A DNA stretch of 64,000 bases from Alloalcanivorax marinus (GCF_016785095.1 NZ_JAEKJB010000015.1:310001-374000); one strand, 5' to 3'; positions 1-9,801 are shown, counted from the stretch's first letter. Made by a program: numbers and translations. The notes: generated by a model not told the origin, from the letters alone.

Positions 1-2524
1 TGGAAGACAGAATCCGCGGGTCCGCCTCGCCGGCCAGGTCCGCCGCCGGGTAACCGTTGTAGCGCAGCACCGGGTCGGGGCCGAAGCTCTGGTGAATGTC
101 CACCATGGAGCCAATCGGCACCATCTCGCCCTGGTCATTGCGGGTACGCAGCCGGGCGATGTCCGCCACGCTGTCCCGATAGGAGGCATCCGCCTGGGCG
201 ATCACCTGCCAGGTGCGGCCGAAGCGGTTGAAGTCGTTGACGTAGGTGGAGCCCAGGTAAGTCTGCAGGGTCATGAACAGATCGGTGACCGCCACCCCCT
301 GGGCCTTGGCCTTGAGGCGATCCACCTCGGCATCGAGCTGCGGCACATTGGCCTGGTAACTGGTGATCGGGTAGGTCATGCCCGGGGTTTGCATCACCGC
401 CCCCTGGAAGGCGGTGACCGCTTCCTGCAGAGGGCCGTAGCCGAGCCCGTCCCGGTCCTCGATGAACAATTGATAACCGGAACCGTTGCCCAGCCCCTGG
501 ATCGCCGGCGGCATGAAGGAAAAGGCGATGCCTTCCTTGAGCGCACCGATGCGCCCGGCGATTTCCGCGTTGATGTCCGCGGCGCTGCGGTCCCGGTCCT
601 CGAACGGTTCCAGGGGCAGGAACGCCAGGCCGGTGTTGGAAGTGTTGGTGAACTGCAAGGCGTTCAGGCCCGGGAAGGAAATGGCATGGGCCACGCCCTC
701 GGTGTCCATGGCGATGTCCACCACCTCCTTGAGCAGGGCGTCGGTGCGTTCCAGGGAGGCCCCTTCCGGCAGTTTCACCCCGGCGATCAGGTACATCTTA
801 TCCTGGATCGGAATAAAGCCCGGCGGCACCAGCTTGAACAGGGAACCGGTGGCGCCCAGCAGCACCAGGTAGATCACGAACACGGCGCCGCGCCGGCGCA
901 GGCTGCGCGACACCGCGCCCTGATACTTCTCCGAGCTTTTGTTGAAGAAGCGGTTGAAGGGCCGGAACAGCCAGCCAAACATCCCGTCGATCAGACGGGT
1001 GAGCCGGTCCGGGGCGGCATCATGGGGCTTGAGCAGCATGGCGGCCAGGGCCGGCGACAAGGTCAGGGAATTGATGGTGGAAATCACCGTGGAGATGGCG
1101 ATGGTCACCGCGAACTGCCGGTAGAACTGGCCGGTGACGCCACTGAGAAACGCCATCGGAATGAACACCGCGCACAGCACCAGACCAATGGCGACGATCG
1201 GCCCGGACACCTCGCGCATGGCCTGGTGGGCGGCGGCCAGGGGCGTCAGGCCTTCCTCGATGTTCCGCTCCACGTTTTCCACCACCACGATGGCATCGTC
1301 CACCACGATGCCGATGGCCAGCACCAGACCGAACAGGGTCAGGGTGTTGATGGAATAACCGAGCAGATAAAGCACCGCGAAGGTGCCCACCACGGACACC
1401 GGCACCGCCAGCAACGGGATGATCGACGCCCGCCAGGTCTGCAGGAACAGGGTCACCACCAGTACCACCAGCAAGATCGCTTCCAGCAGGGTCTGAATCA
1501 CCGAATGGATGGAGTCGCGCACGAACAGGGTGGTGTCGTAGACGCTGCGATATTCCACGCCCTCCGGGAAGCGGGTGGCGAGCTCGTCCATGGTGGCGAT
1601 CACCTGGTCGCGGATTTCCAGGGCGTTGGCACCGGGGGCCTGGAAGATGCCCATGGCCACCGCGTCCTGGCCGTCCAGCCGGGCGCGCAGGGTGTAATCA
1701 CCGGCGCCCAGCTCCAACCGGGCTACGTCGCGCAGCCGCAGGATCTGACCGTCGTCGCCGGCGCGCAGCACGATGTCGCCGAATTCTTCCTCGCTCTCCA
1801 GACGTCCCTTGGCGTTGATCAGGGTGAGGAAATCACTGCCGGGCATGGGCTCGGCGCCGATCTGGCCGGCGGAGACCTGCACGTTCTGCTCGCGCATGGC
1901 GGCGATCACATCGCCGGCGGTGAGGCCCCGGGCGGCGATCTTGTCCGGGTCCAGCCAGGCACGCATGGCGTAGTCGCCGCCGCCGAACAGTTGCGCCTCG
2001 CCGACGCCGGGGATGCGCGCCAACTGGTCACGTACATGCAGCCGCGCATAGTTGCGCAGGTAGAGGGTGTCGTAGCGACCGTCCGGGGAGGTCAGGTGCA
2101 CCACCATCAGGAAGGTGGGCGACTGCTTCTGGGTGGTTACGCCCTGGCGGCGCACCGCTTCCGGCAGCCGCGCCAGGGCCTGGCTAACCCGGTTCTGCAC
2201 CCGCACCGTGGCGTCCTCGGCATTGGTGCCGGGGCGGAAGGTGATGGTCATTTGCAACACGCCGTCGGAGCCGGCCACGGACTTGAAGTACATCATGTCC
2301 TCGACGCCGTTGATGGCTTCTTCCAGGGGCGTCGCCACGGTCTCGGCGATTTCCTTGGGGTTGGCACCCGGGTAGACGGTGCGCACCAACACCGAAGGCG
2401 GCGCCACTTCCGGGTACTCACTGATCGGCAGGTTGGGGATCGAGATCGCCCCCACCGCGAAAATAATGATGGACAGCACCGCGGCGAAAATCGGGCGGTC
2501 CACGAAGAAACGGGAGAAATTCAT
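1..2524 (-). CDS. RND multidrug efflux inner-membrane pump, MexF/OqxB type (3' part missing)
   Basis: This is the proton-driven inner-membrane pump of a tripartite RND exporter. About 841 N-terminal residues of an expected ~1050 are in view; the C-terminus lies beyond the left edge. The start MNFSRFFVDRPIFA is the typical RND first transmembrane helix. The proton-relay Asp pair is visible in VVDDAIVVVENVER at about residues 409-410, followed by the TM cluster, and a second periplasmic loop starts after about residue 560. The wording of the N-terminus (PISEYPEVAPPSV) resembles MexF/OqxB more than MexB. It is transcribed after the adaptor gene, 63 bp upstream, as expected for a mexEF-like operon; an outer-membrane channel gene may follow outside the window. 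Substrates cannot be read from sequence. Confidence 0.93.
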   Translation of the reverse strand, partial: MNFSRFFVDRPIFAAVLSIIIFAVGAISIPNLPISEYPEVAPPSVLVRTVYPGANPKEIAETVATPLEEAINGVEDMMYFKSVAGSDGVLQMTITFRPGTNAEDATVRVQNRVSQALARLPEAVRRQGVTTQKQSPTFLMVVHLTSPDGRYDTLYLRNYARLHVRDQLARIPGVGEAQLFGGGDYAMRAWLDPDKIAARGLTAGDVIAAMREQNVQVSAGQIGAEPMPGSDFLTLINAKGRLESEEEFGDIVLRAGDDGQILRLRDVARLELGAGDYTLRARLDGQDAVAMGIFQAPGANALEIRDQVIATMDELATRFPEGVEYRSVYDTTLFVRDSIHSVIQTLLEAILLVVLVVTLFLQTWRASIIPLLAVPVSVVGTFAVLYLLGYSINTLTLFGLVLAIGIVVDDAIVVVENVERNIEEGLTPLAAAHQAMREVSGPIVAIGLVLCAVFIPMAFLSGVTGQFYRQFAVTIAISTVISTINSLTLSPALAAMLLKPHDAAPDRLTRLIDGMFGWLFRPFNRFFNKSSEKYQGAVSRSLRRRGAVFVIYLVLLGATGSLFKLVPPGFIPIQDKMYLIAGVKLPEGASLERTDALLKEVVDIAMDTEGVAHAISFPGLNALQFTNTSNTGLAFLPLEPFEDRDRSAADINAEIAGRIGALKEGIAFSFMPPAIQGLGNGSGYQLFIEDRDGLGYGPLQEAVTAFQGAVMQTPGMTYPITSYQANVPQLDAEVDRLKAKAQGVAVTDLFMTLQTYLGSTYVNDFNRFGRTWQVIAQADASYRDSVADIARLRTRNDQGEMVPIGSMVDIHQSFGPDPVLRYNGYPAADLAGEADPRILSS

Positions 2525-2587
2525 GACAAAGGGCTCCTGAACGGCGGCCCGGAAGGCCGCCGCGGTTCGTCGTTCCCAGTTAAAAAG

Positions 2588-3772
2588 TCAGGGCCGGGCG
2601 GCCACCTCGCCGGCAGGCGCCTCGCGCATGGATACCAGATGGGGCGCCACCGGCATGCCGGCGCCGAACACCTTCTGGGTACCGTTGACGATCACACGGT
2701 CACCGGATTTCAAGCCATCGCGGACCACCACCAGGTCGTCTACCTGACGGCCGGTGTTCACTGCCCGGCGGGCCACGGTATTGTCCTCACCCACCACGTA
2801 GACGAAACGCCGATCCTGGTCGGCGAGCACCGCCTTGCGGCTGATCAGTACCGCTTGATCAAGCCGGGTAACCGGCATTTCCACCCGCGCGAACTGGCCC
2901 GGCTTAAAAACGCCATCCGGATTGGGCAGTAGCGCCCGGTAGCGCAGGGTGCCGGTGTCCGCGTTGAGGCGGTTGTCCACGAAGTCCAGCCGCCCCTGGT
3001 GCGGGAAACCCGGCTCGCCGGTCAGACCGATGCGAACCGGCGGCGCCTTTCCCGCCTGTTGCAGACGCTGGGCATCCAGGGCGTCAGCCTCATTGCTGTC
3101 GAAATAGACATGCAGCGGGTCCACCGACACCAGGGTGGCAAGTAAGGTCTGGTCGGCGCTGGCCAGGTTACCCTTGGTGACCCGGGCACGACCGATGCGA
3201 CCATCCACCGGCGCGGTGACGCGGGTGTAGGTCAGATCCAGTTCGGCGCTGGCCAGGGCCGCCTCGGCCTCATCCACCAGGGCACGAGCGTTGAGCAACG
3301 CCGCCTGACGCTGGTCGTGTTCTTCCCGGGAAATGGCGCGACTGCCGAGCAGCTTGCGGGCCCGCTCCGCCTCGCCACTGGCCAGGCGCGCCTGACTGCG
3401 AGCCTGGGCCAGGGAAGCCCGGGCGGCCCGCGCCCGTGCCTCATAGGGACGCGGATCAATGCGGAACAGCAGATCACCGGCCTCCACCAGTTCACCTTCC
3501 TCGAAGGCCACCTCGTCGATATAACCGCTCACGCGGGGGCGCAGTTGCACCGTTTCCGGCGCCTCCAGCCGACCAGTGAAGGTTTCCCACAGAGTCACCG
3601 GCTCCACCAATACCGGTGCCACATCCACTTCCGGGGGCGGCGGCGCGGCGCCGGCCTCCGCCTCGCCACGGGCGTCGCAACCGACCAGGAACAGGGCCGC
3701 CATCAACACCGCGATCAACCCCCAGTACAGGCTCGCGCCGGCCAAGGGACCCTCGTTGACGCTTTCCATCAT
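2588..3772 (-). CDS. RND efflux periplasmic adaptor (membrane fusion) lipoprotein, MexE/OqxA type
   Basis: This adaptor links the inner-membrane RND pump to an outer-membrane channel. It has 394 residues: an N-terminal hydrophobic segment ending in a lipobox (LVGC, Cys about residue 32), then a lipoyl-like half (RPRVSGYIDEVAF), an Ala/Arg-rich alpha-hairpin (about 115-185), the second lipoyl half (VTAPVDGRIGRARV) and beta-barrel domains. The first of two adjacent ATGs (3772) has a GGAG six bases upstream and is preferred. It is the first gene of the pump operon and faces the AraC-type regulator across a 309-bp intergenic region. Confidence 0.93.
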   Translation of the reverse strand: MMESVNEGPLAGASLYWGLIAVLMAALFLVGCDARGEAEAGAAPPPPEVDVAPVLVEPVTLWETFTGRLEAPETVQLRPRVSGYIDEVAFEEGELVEAGDLLFRIDPRPYEARARAARASLAQARSQARLASGEAERARKLLGSRAISREEHDQRQAALLNARALVDEAEAALASAELDLTYTRVTAPVDGRIGRARVTKGNLASADQTLLATLVSVDPLHVYFDSNEADALDAQRLQQAGKAPPVRIGLTGEPGFPHQGRLDFVDNRLNADTGTLRYRALLPNPDGVFKPGQFARVEMPVTRLDQAVLISRKAVLADQDRRFVYVVGEDNTVARRAVNTGRQVDDLVVVRDGLKSGDRVIVNGTQKVFGAGMPVAPHLVSMREAPAGEVAARP

Positions 3773-4081
3773 GTGTCGCTCCGTTTTTTAAAAACGCTTC
3801 GGGTAGGGCGGAACAATCTAGGGGGAAAGAGGAAGGGAACGTTATCCGATTCCTGCGCGGGTATTGCCTGATTCTGTTTGAAAACCACCGCCCCGATCCG
3901 GTGCGGTGGCGACAAAACGGGCCGGATCGGGGCATAATCCTTGCCGGATTGCCCGTTTCTGCCGGGTGCTTGCCCGATCCTGCAGGGATTGGCGTTTTGT
4001 CATCCAGGCCCCGGAATGCGGGCGTATACTCGCCGCTCATCGACGAAACAGCGGCTTGCCCGCGAACCGGAGGGCGGATTC
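3773..4081. promoter_or_regulatory. Divergent promoter region with 12-bp inverted repeat
   Basis: This 309-bp gap separates the efflux operon (leftward) from the AraC-type regulator gene (rightward). It holds a perfect inverted repeat with 12-bp arms, GCCCCGATCCGG at 3890-3901 and CCGGATCGGGGC at 3922-3933, separated by 20 bp. A CATAAT hexamer at 3933-3938 directly follows the right arm and could be the -10 of the regulator gene. The position suggests an operator; which protein binds is unknown. Confidence 0.5.
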
Positions 4082-5071
4082 GTGATTGCCAACCAAACCA
4101 TCCTCGAACCACTGGACGACGAACTGAGCCACTTGGCGAAAACTCTGGCGCGCCAGATCCAAAAATGGACGCCGGATGAAGGCCTCAACGATACCGCGAT
4201 CCCCGGCCTGGAGCTGGTGCGCGCCAACACCACCACCAGTTGCATGGGCTCCTCGGTGTACGACCCGTCGTTCTGCCTGATCGCCCAGGGCGCCAAGACG
4301 GTGTGGCTGGGGGATCGGGAAATCGCCTATGGGCCTCTCAGTTGCCTGGTGTCCTCGGTGCACCTGCCGGTGCTCGGCAAGGTCACCGACGCCACCCCGG
4401 AAAATCCCTATCTGGGGGTGAAGGTGAACGTGGACCCGCAGGAGGTCACCGACCTGATGCTGGAGTTGGGCGAGGAACTGCTGGAACCGGGGGACCCCGA
4501 GGACCCGGAAAACGCCTGCAGCTGCGGCCTGGGCCGGGCCCAGGCGGAGAAGGACATGGTGGAGGCGGTGCTGCGCCTCGTGGCGCTGCTGGACAACCCC
4601 CGGGACGCGCGCATTCTGGCGCCCCTGGCCCGCCGCGAGATCATCTACCGGGCCCTGATCGGCGAGATCGGCCCGCGCATGCGCAAGTTCGCCGTGGCGG
4701 ACACCCAGGCGCACCGCATCGCCCGGGTGATTTCAGTGCTCAAGGACCGCTTCACCGAGCCGTTGCGCATCCGTGATCTGGCGGACCTGGCGAACATGAG
4801 CGAGTCGTCCCTGTTCCATAGTTTCAAGCAGGTCACGCGCATGTCGCCGCTGCAGTTCCAGAAAAAGCTGCGCCTGCACGAGGCACGCCGGCTGATGCTC
4901 GCCGAGGGCCTGGAGGCGGCCACCGCCAGCTTCCGGGTGGGTTACGAGAGCCCGTCCCATTTCAGCCGCGAATACAGTCGCCTGTTCGGCAACCCGCCCC
5001 GGGCGGACGTGGTCAAGCTGCGCGGCGAGCAGCCGATGACCAGCCGGGAGCCGGTATCGGCGCGGGCCTAG
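4082..5071 (+). CDS. AraC-family transcriptional regulator (AraC_N type)
   Basis: This is a 329-residue transcription factor. The N-terminal half (about 1-200) matches the AraC_N cupin-like family (SVYDPSFCLIAQGAK, YLGVKVNVDP). The C-terminal about 100 residues carry two helix-turn-helix units (LRIRDLADLANMSESSLF and the FRVGYESPSHFSREYSRLFG signature). A GTG start at 4082 is chosen because GGAGGG lies 7 bases upstream; an in-frame start at 3941 would extend it without a clear ribosome site. It is divergent from the RND pump genes and is the likely local regulator of that operon (inference). Confidence 0.88.
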   Translation: MIANQTILEPLDDELSHLAKTLARQIQKWTPDEGLNDTAIPGLELVRANTTTSCMGSSVYDPSFCLIAQGAKTVWLGDREIAYGPLSCLVSSVHLPVLGKVTDATPENPYLGVKVNVDPQEVTDLMLELGEELLEPGDPEDPENACSCGLGRAQAEKDMVEAVLRLVALLDNPRDARILAPLARREIIYRALIGEIGPRMRKFAVADTQAHRIARVISVLKDRFTEPLRIRDLADLANMSESSLFHSFKQVTRMSPLQFQKKLRLHEARRLMLAEGLEAATASFRVGYESPSHFSREYSRLFGNPPRADVVKLRGEQPMTSREPVSARA

Positions 5072-5086
5072 TCGCCGGCGCCGCCG

Positions 5087-5135
5087 CTCAGCGAGCCAAC
5101 CCTCTCAGCGAGCCAACCTCCTCAGCGAGCCAACC
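5087..5135. repeat. Three tandem 17-bp repeats at the 3' end of crcB
   Basis: The 15-mer CTCAGCGAGCCAACC occurs at 5087-5101, 5104-5118 and 5121-5135, a 17-bp period with variable 2-base linkers. On the minus strand each copy reads ..TTGGCTCGCTGA.., so the crcB C-terminus (Leu-Ala-Arg-stop) is encoded in the first copy and the other two lie just past the stop, in the gap to the convergent AraC-type gene. Confidence 0.9.
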
Positions 5136-5514
5136 AATGGCGCGCCAGCGCCACCATCCCCAGGCCCAGGCCGGTCATGCACAGCGAACCGACCACATGG
5201 GCGGCGATGCCGCCCAGGGCCAACCCCCAGCGCCCGGCCTGGAGGTTGATGAACATCTCCGCGGAAAACGACGAGAAAGTGGTGAGCGCGCCCAGAAAGC
5301 CGGTCACCACCAGTAGCCGCCACTCCGGCGTCAGCGATGGCAGCCCGGCGAAAACGCCCAGCGCCAGCCCGATCAGCCAGCCGCCCAGCAAGTTGGCGGC
5401 GAGGGTGCCCAACGGTACCGCCGGAAACAGCGCGTTCAACCACAGGCTGAGCAGCCAGCGCAGATTGGCACCCAGCGCCGCGCCCACGGCAATGGCGACC
5501 ACCGATAACCACAT
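5122..5514 (-). CDS. crcB: Fluoride exporter CrcB/FluC
   Basis: This small inner-membrane fluoride channel exports F- as a dual-topology dimer. Its 130 residues form four transmembrane helices. Family signatures are visible: GAALGANLRW near the N-terminus, LAANLLGGWLIG in TM2 with the conserved Asn, and GFLGALTTFSSFS in TM3 with the Phe/Ser-Thr residues that line the pore. The ATG at 5514 is preceded by AGGGGAC. It is a single gene convergent with the AraC-type regulator. I looked for a fluoride riboswitch in the upstream 5515-5760 and could not recognise one. Confidence 0.93.
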   Translation of the reverse strand: MWLSVVAIAVGAALGANLRWLLSLWLNALFPAVPLGTLAANLLGGWLIGLALGVFAGLPSLTPEWRLLVVTGFLGALTTFSSFSAEMFINLQAGRWGLALGGIAAHVVGSLCMTGLGLGMVALARHWLAR

Positions 5515-5763
5515 GGTCCGTCCCCTGATTACGAAAAACCCGATCTATCATGACGCCCGGGCCATCCCAAGGAAACCTCGAAACGGCTCATGGCATGGAC
5601 TTTGAATGCCAAAGGCCCCGACGAAAAGCCACGGTTCTGGTAGACTAGCGTCCCACTGGCGATCCCAGATTCGGGCTCCGGCCCGCCCTCGCTGCGAAAG
5701 TCGTATCGACGGGGTGAACCGGCCCAACCATTATCCCACCCGATAATCATAGGAGTTAGATCC

Positions 5764-6771
5764 ATGGCGGAAACACGCGTAACAGTCATTCCCGGCGACG
5801 GAATTGGTCCGGATATCATCGATGCCACCCTGCGCCTGCTGGACGCCCTGGATTGTGACTTCGTCTATGACCGGGCCATTGCCGGGCAGACCGCCCTGGA
5901 TCAGGGCATGGATCTGGTGCCCCAGGAAACCCTGGACATGATCGAGAAGAACCCGGTGGCCCTGAAAGGCCCGATCACCACCCCGGTGGGCAAGGGCTTC
6001 CGCTCGGTCAACGTGACCCTGCGCAAGCACTTCGATCTGTTCGCCAACCTGCGCCCGGCACTGTCCATCCCCGGGGTACGCTCGCGCTACGACAATGTGG
6101 ACATCCTCACCATCCGCGAGAACATCGAGGGCATCTATTCCGGTGAAGGCCAGATGGTCACCGACGACGGCGAACGGGCCGAACTGCGCAGCGTGATCAC
6201 CCGCAAGGAATCCAAGCGCCTGATCCGCTTCGCCTACGAAGCCGCCCGGCGCCTGGGCCGCCGCAAGGTCACCGTGGTGCACAAGGCCAACATCATGAAG
6301 TCCACCTCCGGCCTGTTCCTGAGCGTGGCGCGTAGCATCGCCGAGGAATACCCGGACATCGAGCACGAGGAAATGATCGTCGACAACTGCGCCATGCAGC
6401 TGGCCATGAACCCGCACCGCTTCGACGTGATCGTCACCACCAACCTGTTCGGCGACATCCTCTCGGATCTGTGCGCCGGCCTGACCGGTGGCCTGGGCCT
6501 GGCACCGGGCGCCAACGTGGGCGAGCATCGCGGCATCTTCGAGGCGGTGCACGGCAGCGCCCCGGACATCGCCGGCAAGGGCATCGCCAACCCCACCGCC
6601 CTGATGCTGGGCGCCGGCATGATGCTCGAATACCTGGAGATGAACGAAAAGGCCGAGCGCCTGCGCAGCGCCATCCGCCATGTGGTCGGCGAAGGCAAGG
6701 TGGTGACCCCGGACCTGGGTGGCAACGCCTCCACCGACGAATTCACCGACGAATTGATCCGCCACCTCTGA
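5764..6771 (+). CDS. NAD-dependent isocitrate dehydrogenase (short form)
   Basis: This TCA-cycle enzyme oxidatively decarboxylates isocitrate to 2-oxoglutarate. It has 335 residues, the length of the isocitrate/isopropylmalate dehydrogenase family. The start is IPGDGIGPDI; SVNVTLRKHFDLFANLRP is the substrate-loop wording of isocitrate-type members rather than LeuB; NLFGDILSDLCAGLTGGLG is the metal-binding Asp signature. HGSAPDIAGKGIANP carries the Asp associated with NAD rather than NADP specificity. AGGAG lies 9 bases before ATG. It is a stand-alone gene after a 249-bp gap with no other recognisable feature. Confidence 0.9.
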   Translation: MAETRVTVIPGDGIGPDIIDATLRLLDALDCDFVYDRAIAGQTALDQGMDLVPQETLDMIEKNPVALKGPITTPVGKGFRSVNVTLRKHFDLFANLRPALSIPGVRSRYDNVDILTIRENIEGIYSGEGQMVTDDGERAELRSVITRKESKRLIRFAYEAARRLGRRKVTVVHKANIMKSTSGLFLSVARSIAEEYPDIEHEEMIVDNCAMQLAMNPHRFDVIVTTNLFGDILSDLCAGLTGGLGLAPGANVGEHRGIFEAVHGSAPDIAGKGIANPTALMLGAGMMLEYLEMNEKAERLRSAIRHVVGEGKVVTPDLGGNASTDEFTDELIRHL

Positions 6772-6951
6772 GGCTGGCTTTATCAATCTTTTGCAAAGCC
6801 GCCCGGCCATGCCGCGCGGCGGGGCTGGGGCGCGCTTTGTTGATGCCGGTTCATCTTTATTGACCCGGATCTATAGGCAAGCCCCGCCCCGGTTGACTAT
6901 CCTTTGTTGTTCAAGGATTCGCATCCTTTATTACCGACAGGAGGTGGTTAC

Positions 6952-7215
6952 ATGAGTCAGGAAACCGAAGCCCTCAAAAAGGACATCGATCAACTCCGCC
7001 GTGATCTGGGCACCCTGGCCGACGCGGTCAAGAAGTCCACTCAGCAACGGGCCCAGGCCGGCGTGGAAAGCGCCCGCGCCCAGTTCGACGATGTGCGCAA
7101 GCAGGCCGAGTTGCAGACCGAGCAGGTCGGCGCCCAGATCAAGGAACGCCCGTTCACCAGCGTGCTCGCCGCCTTCGGCGTGGGCATTCTGCTCGGCAAG
7201 CTGATCAGCCGCTGA
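6952..7215 (+). CDS. DUF883 (ElaB/YqjD-like) membrane-anchored protein
   Basis: This 87-residue protein has a long charged coiled-coil-like helix (about 1-65: EALKKDIDQLRRDLGTLADAVKK) followed by a single C-terminal transmembrane anchor (FTSVLAAFGVGILLGKLISR). That is the architecture of the ElaB/YqjD/YgaM family, which in E. coli tethers ribosomes to the inner membrane in stationary phase. The ATG at 6952 follows a near-perfect Shine-Dalgarno AGGAGGTG (6939-6946), so upstream in-frame starts are not used. It is followed after 4 bp by a YqjE-like gene, mirroring the yqjD-yqjE order. Confidence 0.88.
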   Translation: MSQETEALKKDIDQLRRDLGTLADAVKKSTQQRAQAGVESARAQFDDVRKQAELQTEQVGAQIKERPFTSVLAAFGVGILLGKLISR

Positions 7216-7219
7216 CGCC

Positions 7220-7693
7220 ATGAACCTGCGCCGGCCGCTGTCGTCCCTGTTCAGCCTCAACGCCCTGGTCTGGCTGGCCATGCTCACCGGCCTGGCGGCG
7301 CTGCTGTGCTTCGCCACCGCCGGCTGGCTGGCGCTCGCCCCCCGGGTGGGCGCCCCCTTGGCGAGCCTGTTCACCGGGCTTGGCCTGCTGGTGGTGGCGG
7401 TGCTGCTGGGGCTGGGTGTGCGGCGGCTGGCCGTGGGCCGGGCACAAGCGGAACCGCCGGCGCCGCCGCCGGTGGAGGCACGCCTGGAAGACAGCCTGCG
7501 GCCGCTGATCGGCGACCCGGCGCTGCGCTGGACCCGGGAACACACCACCGTGGTGGCCCTGGGCGCGCTGGCCGCCGGCGTGCTGATCGCCGCCAGCCCG
7601 GGCACCCGCCGCTTTCTCACCCGGACCGCCGGCCCGGTGCTGACCCGCAAGGCCATCGACGCCTACCGCGACTTTTCCGGCGACGATCACTGA
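7220..7693 (+). CDS. YqjE-like / phage-holin-family membrane protein
   Basis: This 157-residue protein has two strongly hydrophobic segments in the first half (about 14-38 and 45-67), a Pro-rich linker (EPPAPPPVEAR), a cytoplasmic stretch and a third weaker hydrophobic segment (TTVVALGALAAGVLIAASPG). The two-helix N-terminal part and its place directly after a DUF883 gene match YqjE-type proteins of the holin-X superfamily; the C-terminal extension is less typical. The function is unknown in general. It is likely cotranscribed and possibly translationally coupled with the DUF883 gene. Confidence 0.65.
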   Translation: MNLRRPLSSLFSLNALVWLAMLTGLAALLCFATAGWLALAPRVGAPLASLFTGLGLLVVAVLLGLGVRRLAVGRAQAEPPAPPPVEARLEDSLRPLIGDPALRWTREHTTVVALGALAAGVLIAASPGTRRFLTRTAGPVLTRKAIDAYRDFSGDDH

Positions 7694-7700
7694 ACCGCTC

Positions 7701-7719
7701 CCCGAAGCGCCGCTTCGGG
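7701..7719. other. Perfect 9-bp hairpin
   Basis: CCCGAAGCG at 7701-7709 and CGCTTCGGG at 7711-7719 pair perfectly around a single C. It sits 7 bases after the stop of the YqjE-like gene and ahead of the CDF gene. No T-run follows on either strand, so it is not a standard terminator; it may protect the upstream mRNA end. Confidence 0.5.
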
Positions 7720-7770
7720 TAGACTGGGCGGTCGGTATGTTCAGTGACGTGGAAAAGGAACGGCAAGGCG

Positions 7771-8691
7771 ATGAAAACCGAACGAGGGGTGTTGCTCCTG
7801 TCGGCGCTCATGTCCGTGGTGGTGGGCAGCGCGGCAGTGACGGCCGCCAGTATCACGCAGTCCAAGGCCATTCTTCTGGATGGCCTGTTCAATCTGGTCT
7901 ATTTTCTGGTGGCCCTGGTCACGGTGCGCATCAGCGCCCTGACCACCCAGCCCGATGACCGCAAGTTCCCCTTCGGCTACGGCTATTTCGAATCCCTGGT
8001 GAACGCCGGCAAGGGCCTGCTGATTCTCGGCGTGGCCCTCTTCGCCCTGGTCGACGCCCTGATCGCCCTGGCCAGCGGCGGCCGGGAAATCCTCGCCGGC
8101 CCGGCCATCGTCTATGCGGTGTTCGCCACCCTGGCCTGCTCATTCACCGCCTGGACCCTGCGCCGCAGTCTGGGGCACCTGGATACGCCGCTGGTGCGCG
8201 CGGATTACGAGAACTGGCTGATCAACGCGCTGATCTCCAGCTCGGTGCTGCTCACCTTCTGCTTCCTGCCGGTGGCGCGCTGGCTGGGCTGGTACCAGAT
8301 CCTGCCGTACGTGGACTCGGTGCTGGTGATCGCGGTGGTGCTGTTCTGTCTGGGCATGCCGATCCGCATGGCCCGCGGCGCCCTGCGTGAGCTGCTCAAC
8401 CGGGCGCCGCCCCGCAACCTGCGCCGCCCGGTACGCGCCGCCATCGACGCCGCCCTGGCGGGTCTGCCGGTGCGCCAGGTGGAGGTGCGCATGGTGCGCC
8501 CCGGTCGCCAGCTCTACGTGATCATCCATGTGGTGCTGCCGCCGGATTACCGGGTCCACGGCCTGGCCGAACTGGACGCGCTGCGCGAACGGCTTGAGCG
8601 AGCGGTATCGGCGGTCTACCCGCAGCAGGTCACCGACACCCTGTTCACCGCCGACCCGAGATGGGCGGAGCCCTGCACCCCGGAGCGGTAG
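7771..8691 (+). CDS. Cation diffusion facilitator (CDF)-like transporter with altered metal site
   Basis: This 306-residue protein has about six hydrophobic segments and a C-terminal cytoplasmic ferredoxin-like domain (VEVRMVRPGRQLYVIIHVVLPPDY), the CDF layout. The DGLFNLVY segment and overall wording resemble the COG3965-type branch. The canonical TM2 Asp-x3-Asp and TM5 His-x3-Asp pairs of YiiP/FieF appear here as Asp37-x3-Asn41 and Asn148-x3-Asn152. The transported ion is therefore uncertain. ATG at 7771 is preferred; a GTG at 7744 is an in-frame alternative. Confidence 0.8.
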   Translation: MKTERGVLLLSALMSVVVGSAAVTAASITQSKAILLDGLFNLVYFLVALVTVRISALTTQPDDRKFPFGYGYFESLVNAGKGLLILGVALFALVDALIALASGGREILAGPAIVYAVFATLACSFTAWTLRRSLGHLDTPLVRADYENWLINALISSSVLLTFCFLPVARWLGWYQILPYVDSVLVIAVVLFCLGMPIRMARGALRELLNRAPPRNLRRPVRAAIDAALAGLPVRQVEVRMVRPGRQLYVIIHVVLPPDYRVHGLAELDALRERLERAVSAVYPQQVTDTLFTADPRWAEPCTPER

Positions 8692-8699
8692 AAGCGGCT

Positions 8700-9689
<990 letters not shown>

Positions 9690-9749
9690 CTCGGTTCTCC
9701 GTTCGCCGTGAAAGAAGGGAACAGTCTCGCCGTTCGTATTCCCCCGATA

Positions 9750-9767
9750 AACCGGTGATGATCGGTT
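9750..9767. promoter_or_regulatory. Palindrome in aldo/keto reductase-LysR intergenic region
   Basis: AACCG (9750-9754) and CGGTT (9763-9767) form an inverted repeat with an 8-bp spacer in the 112-bp gap between the divergent genes. The place and size suit a LysR-type binding site; this is inferred from position only. Confidence 0.45.
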
Positions 9768-9801
9768 ACTCTATTCATGAATCTGAACAATCGAGCCCGC
9801 C

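Noticed and set aside
92..2932. Long 946-residue plus-strand reading frame rich in His, Gly and Gln
   Set aside because: It is antisense to the RND pump and adaptor, has no family-like motif, and its composition is typical of the reverse frame of GC-rich genes.
5515..5763. Fluoride riboswitch upstream of crcB
   Set aside because: I looked for the conserved riboswitch segments on the minus strand and could not find them.
6772..6951. Terminator after isocitrate dehydrogenase
   Set aside because: GGCTTT and AAAGCC could pair but with a 13-base loop and no T-tract after it.
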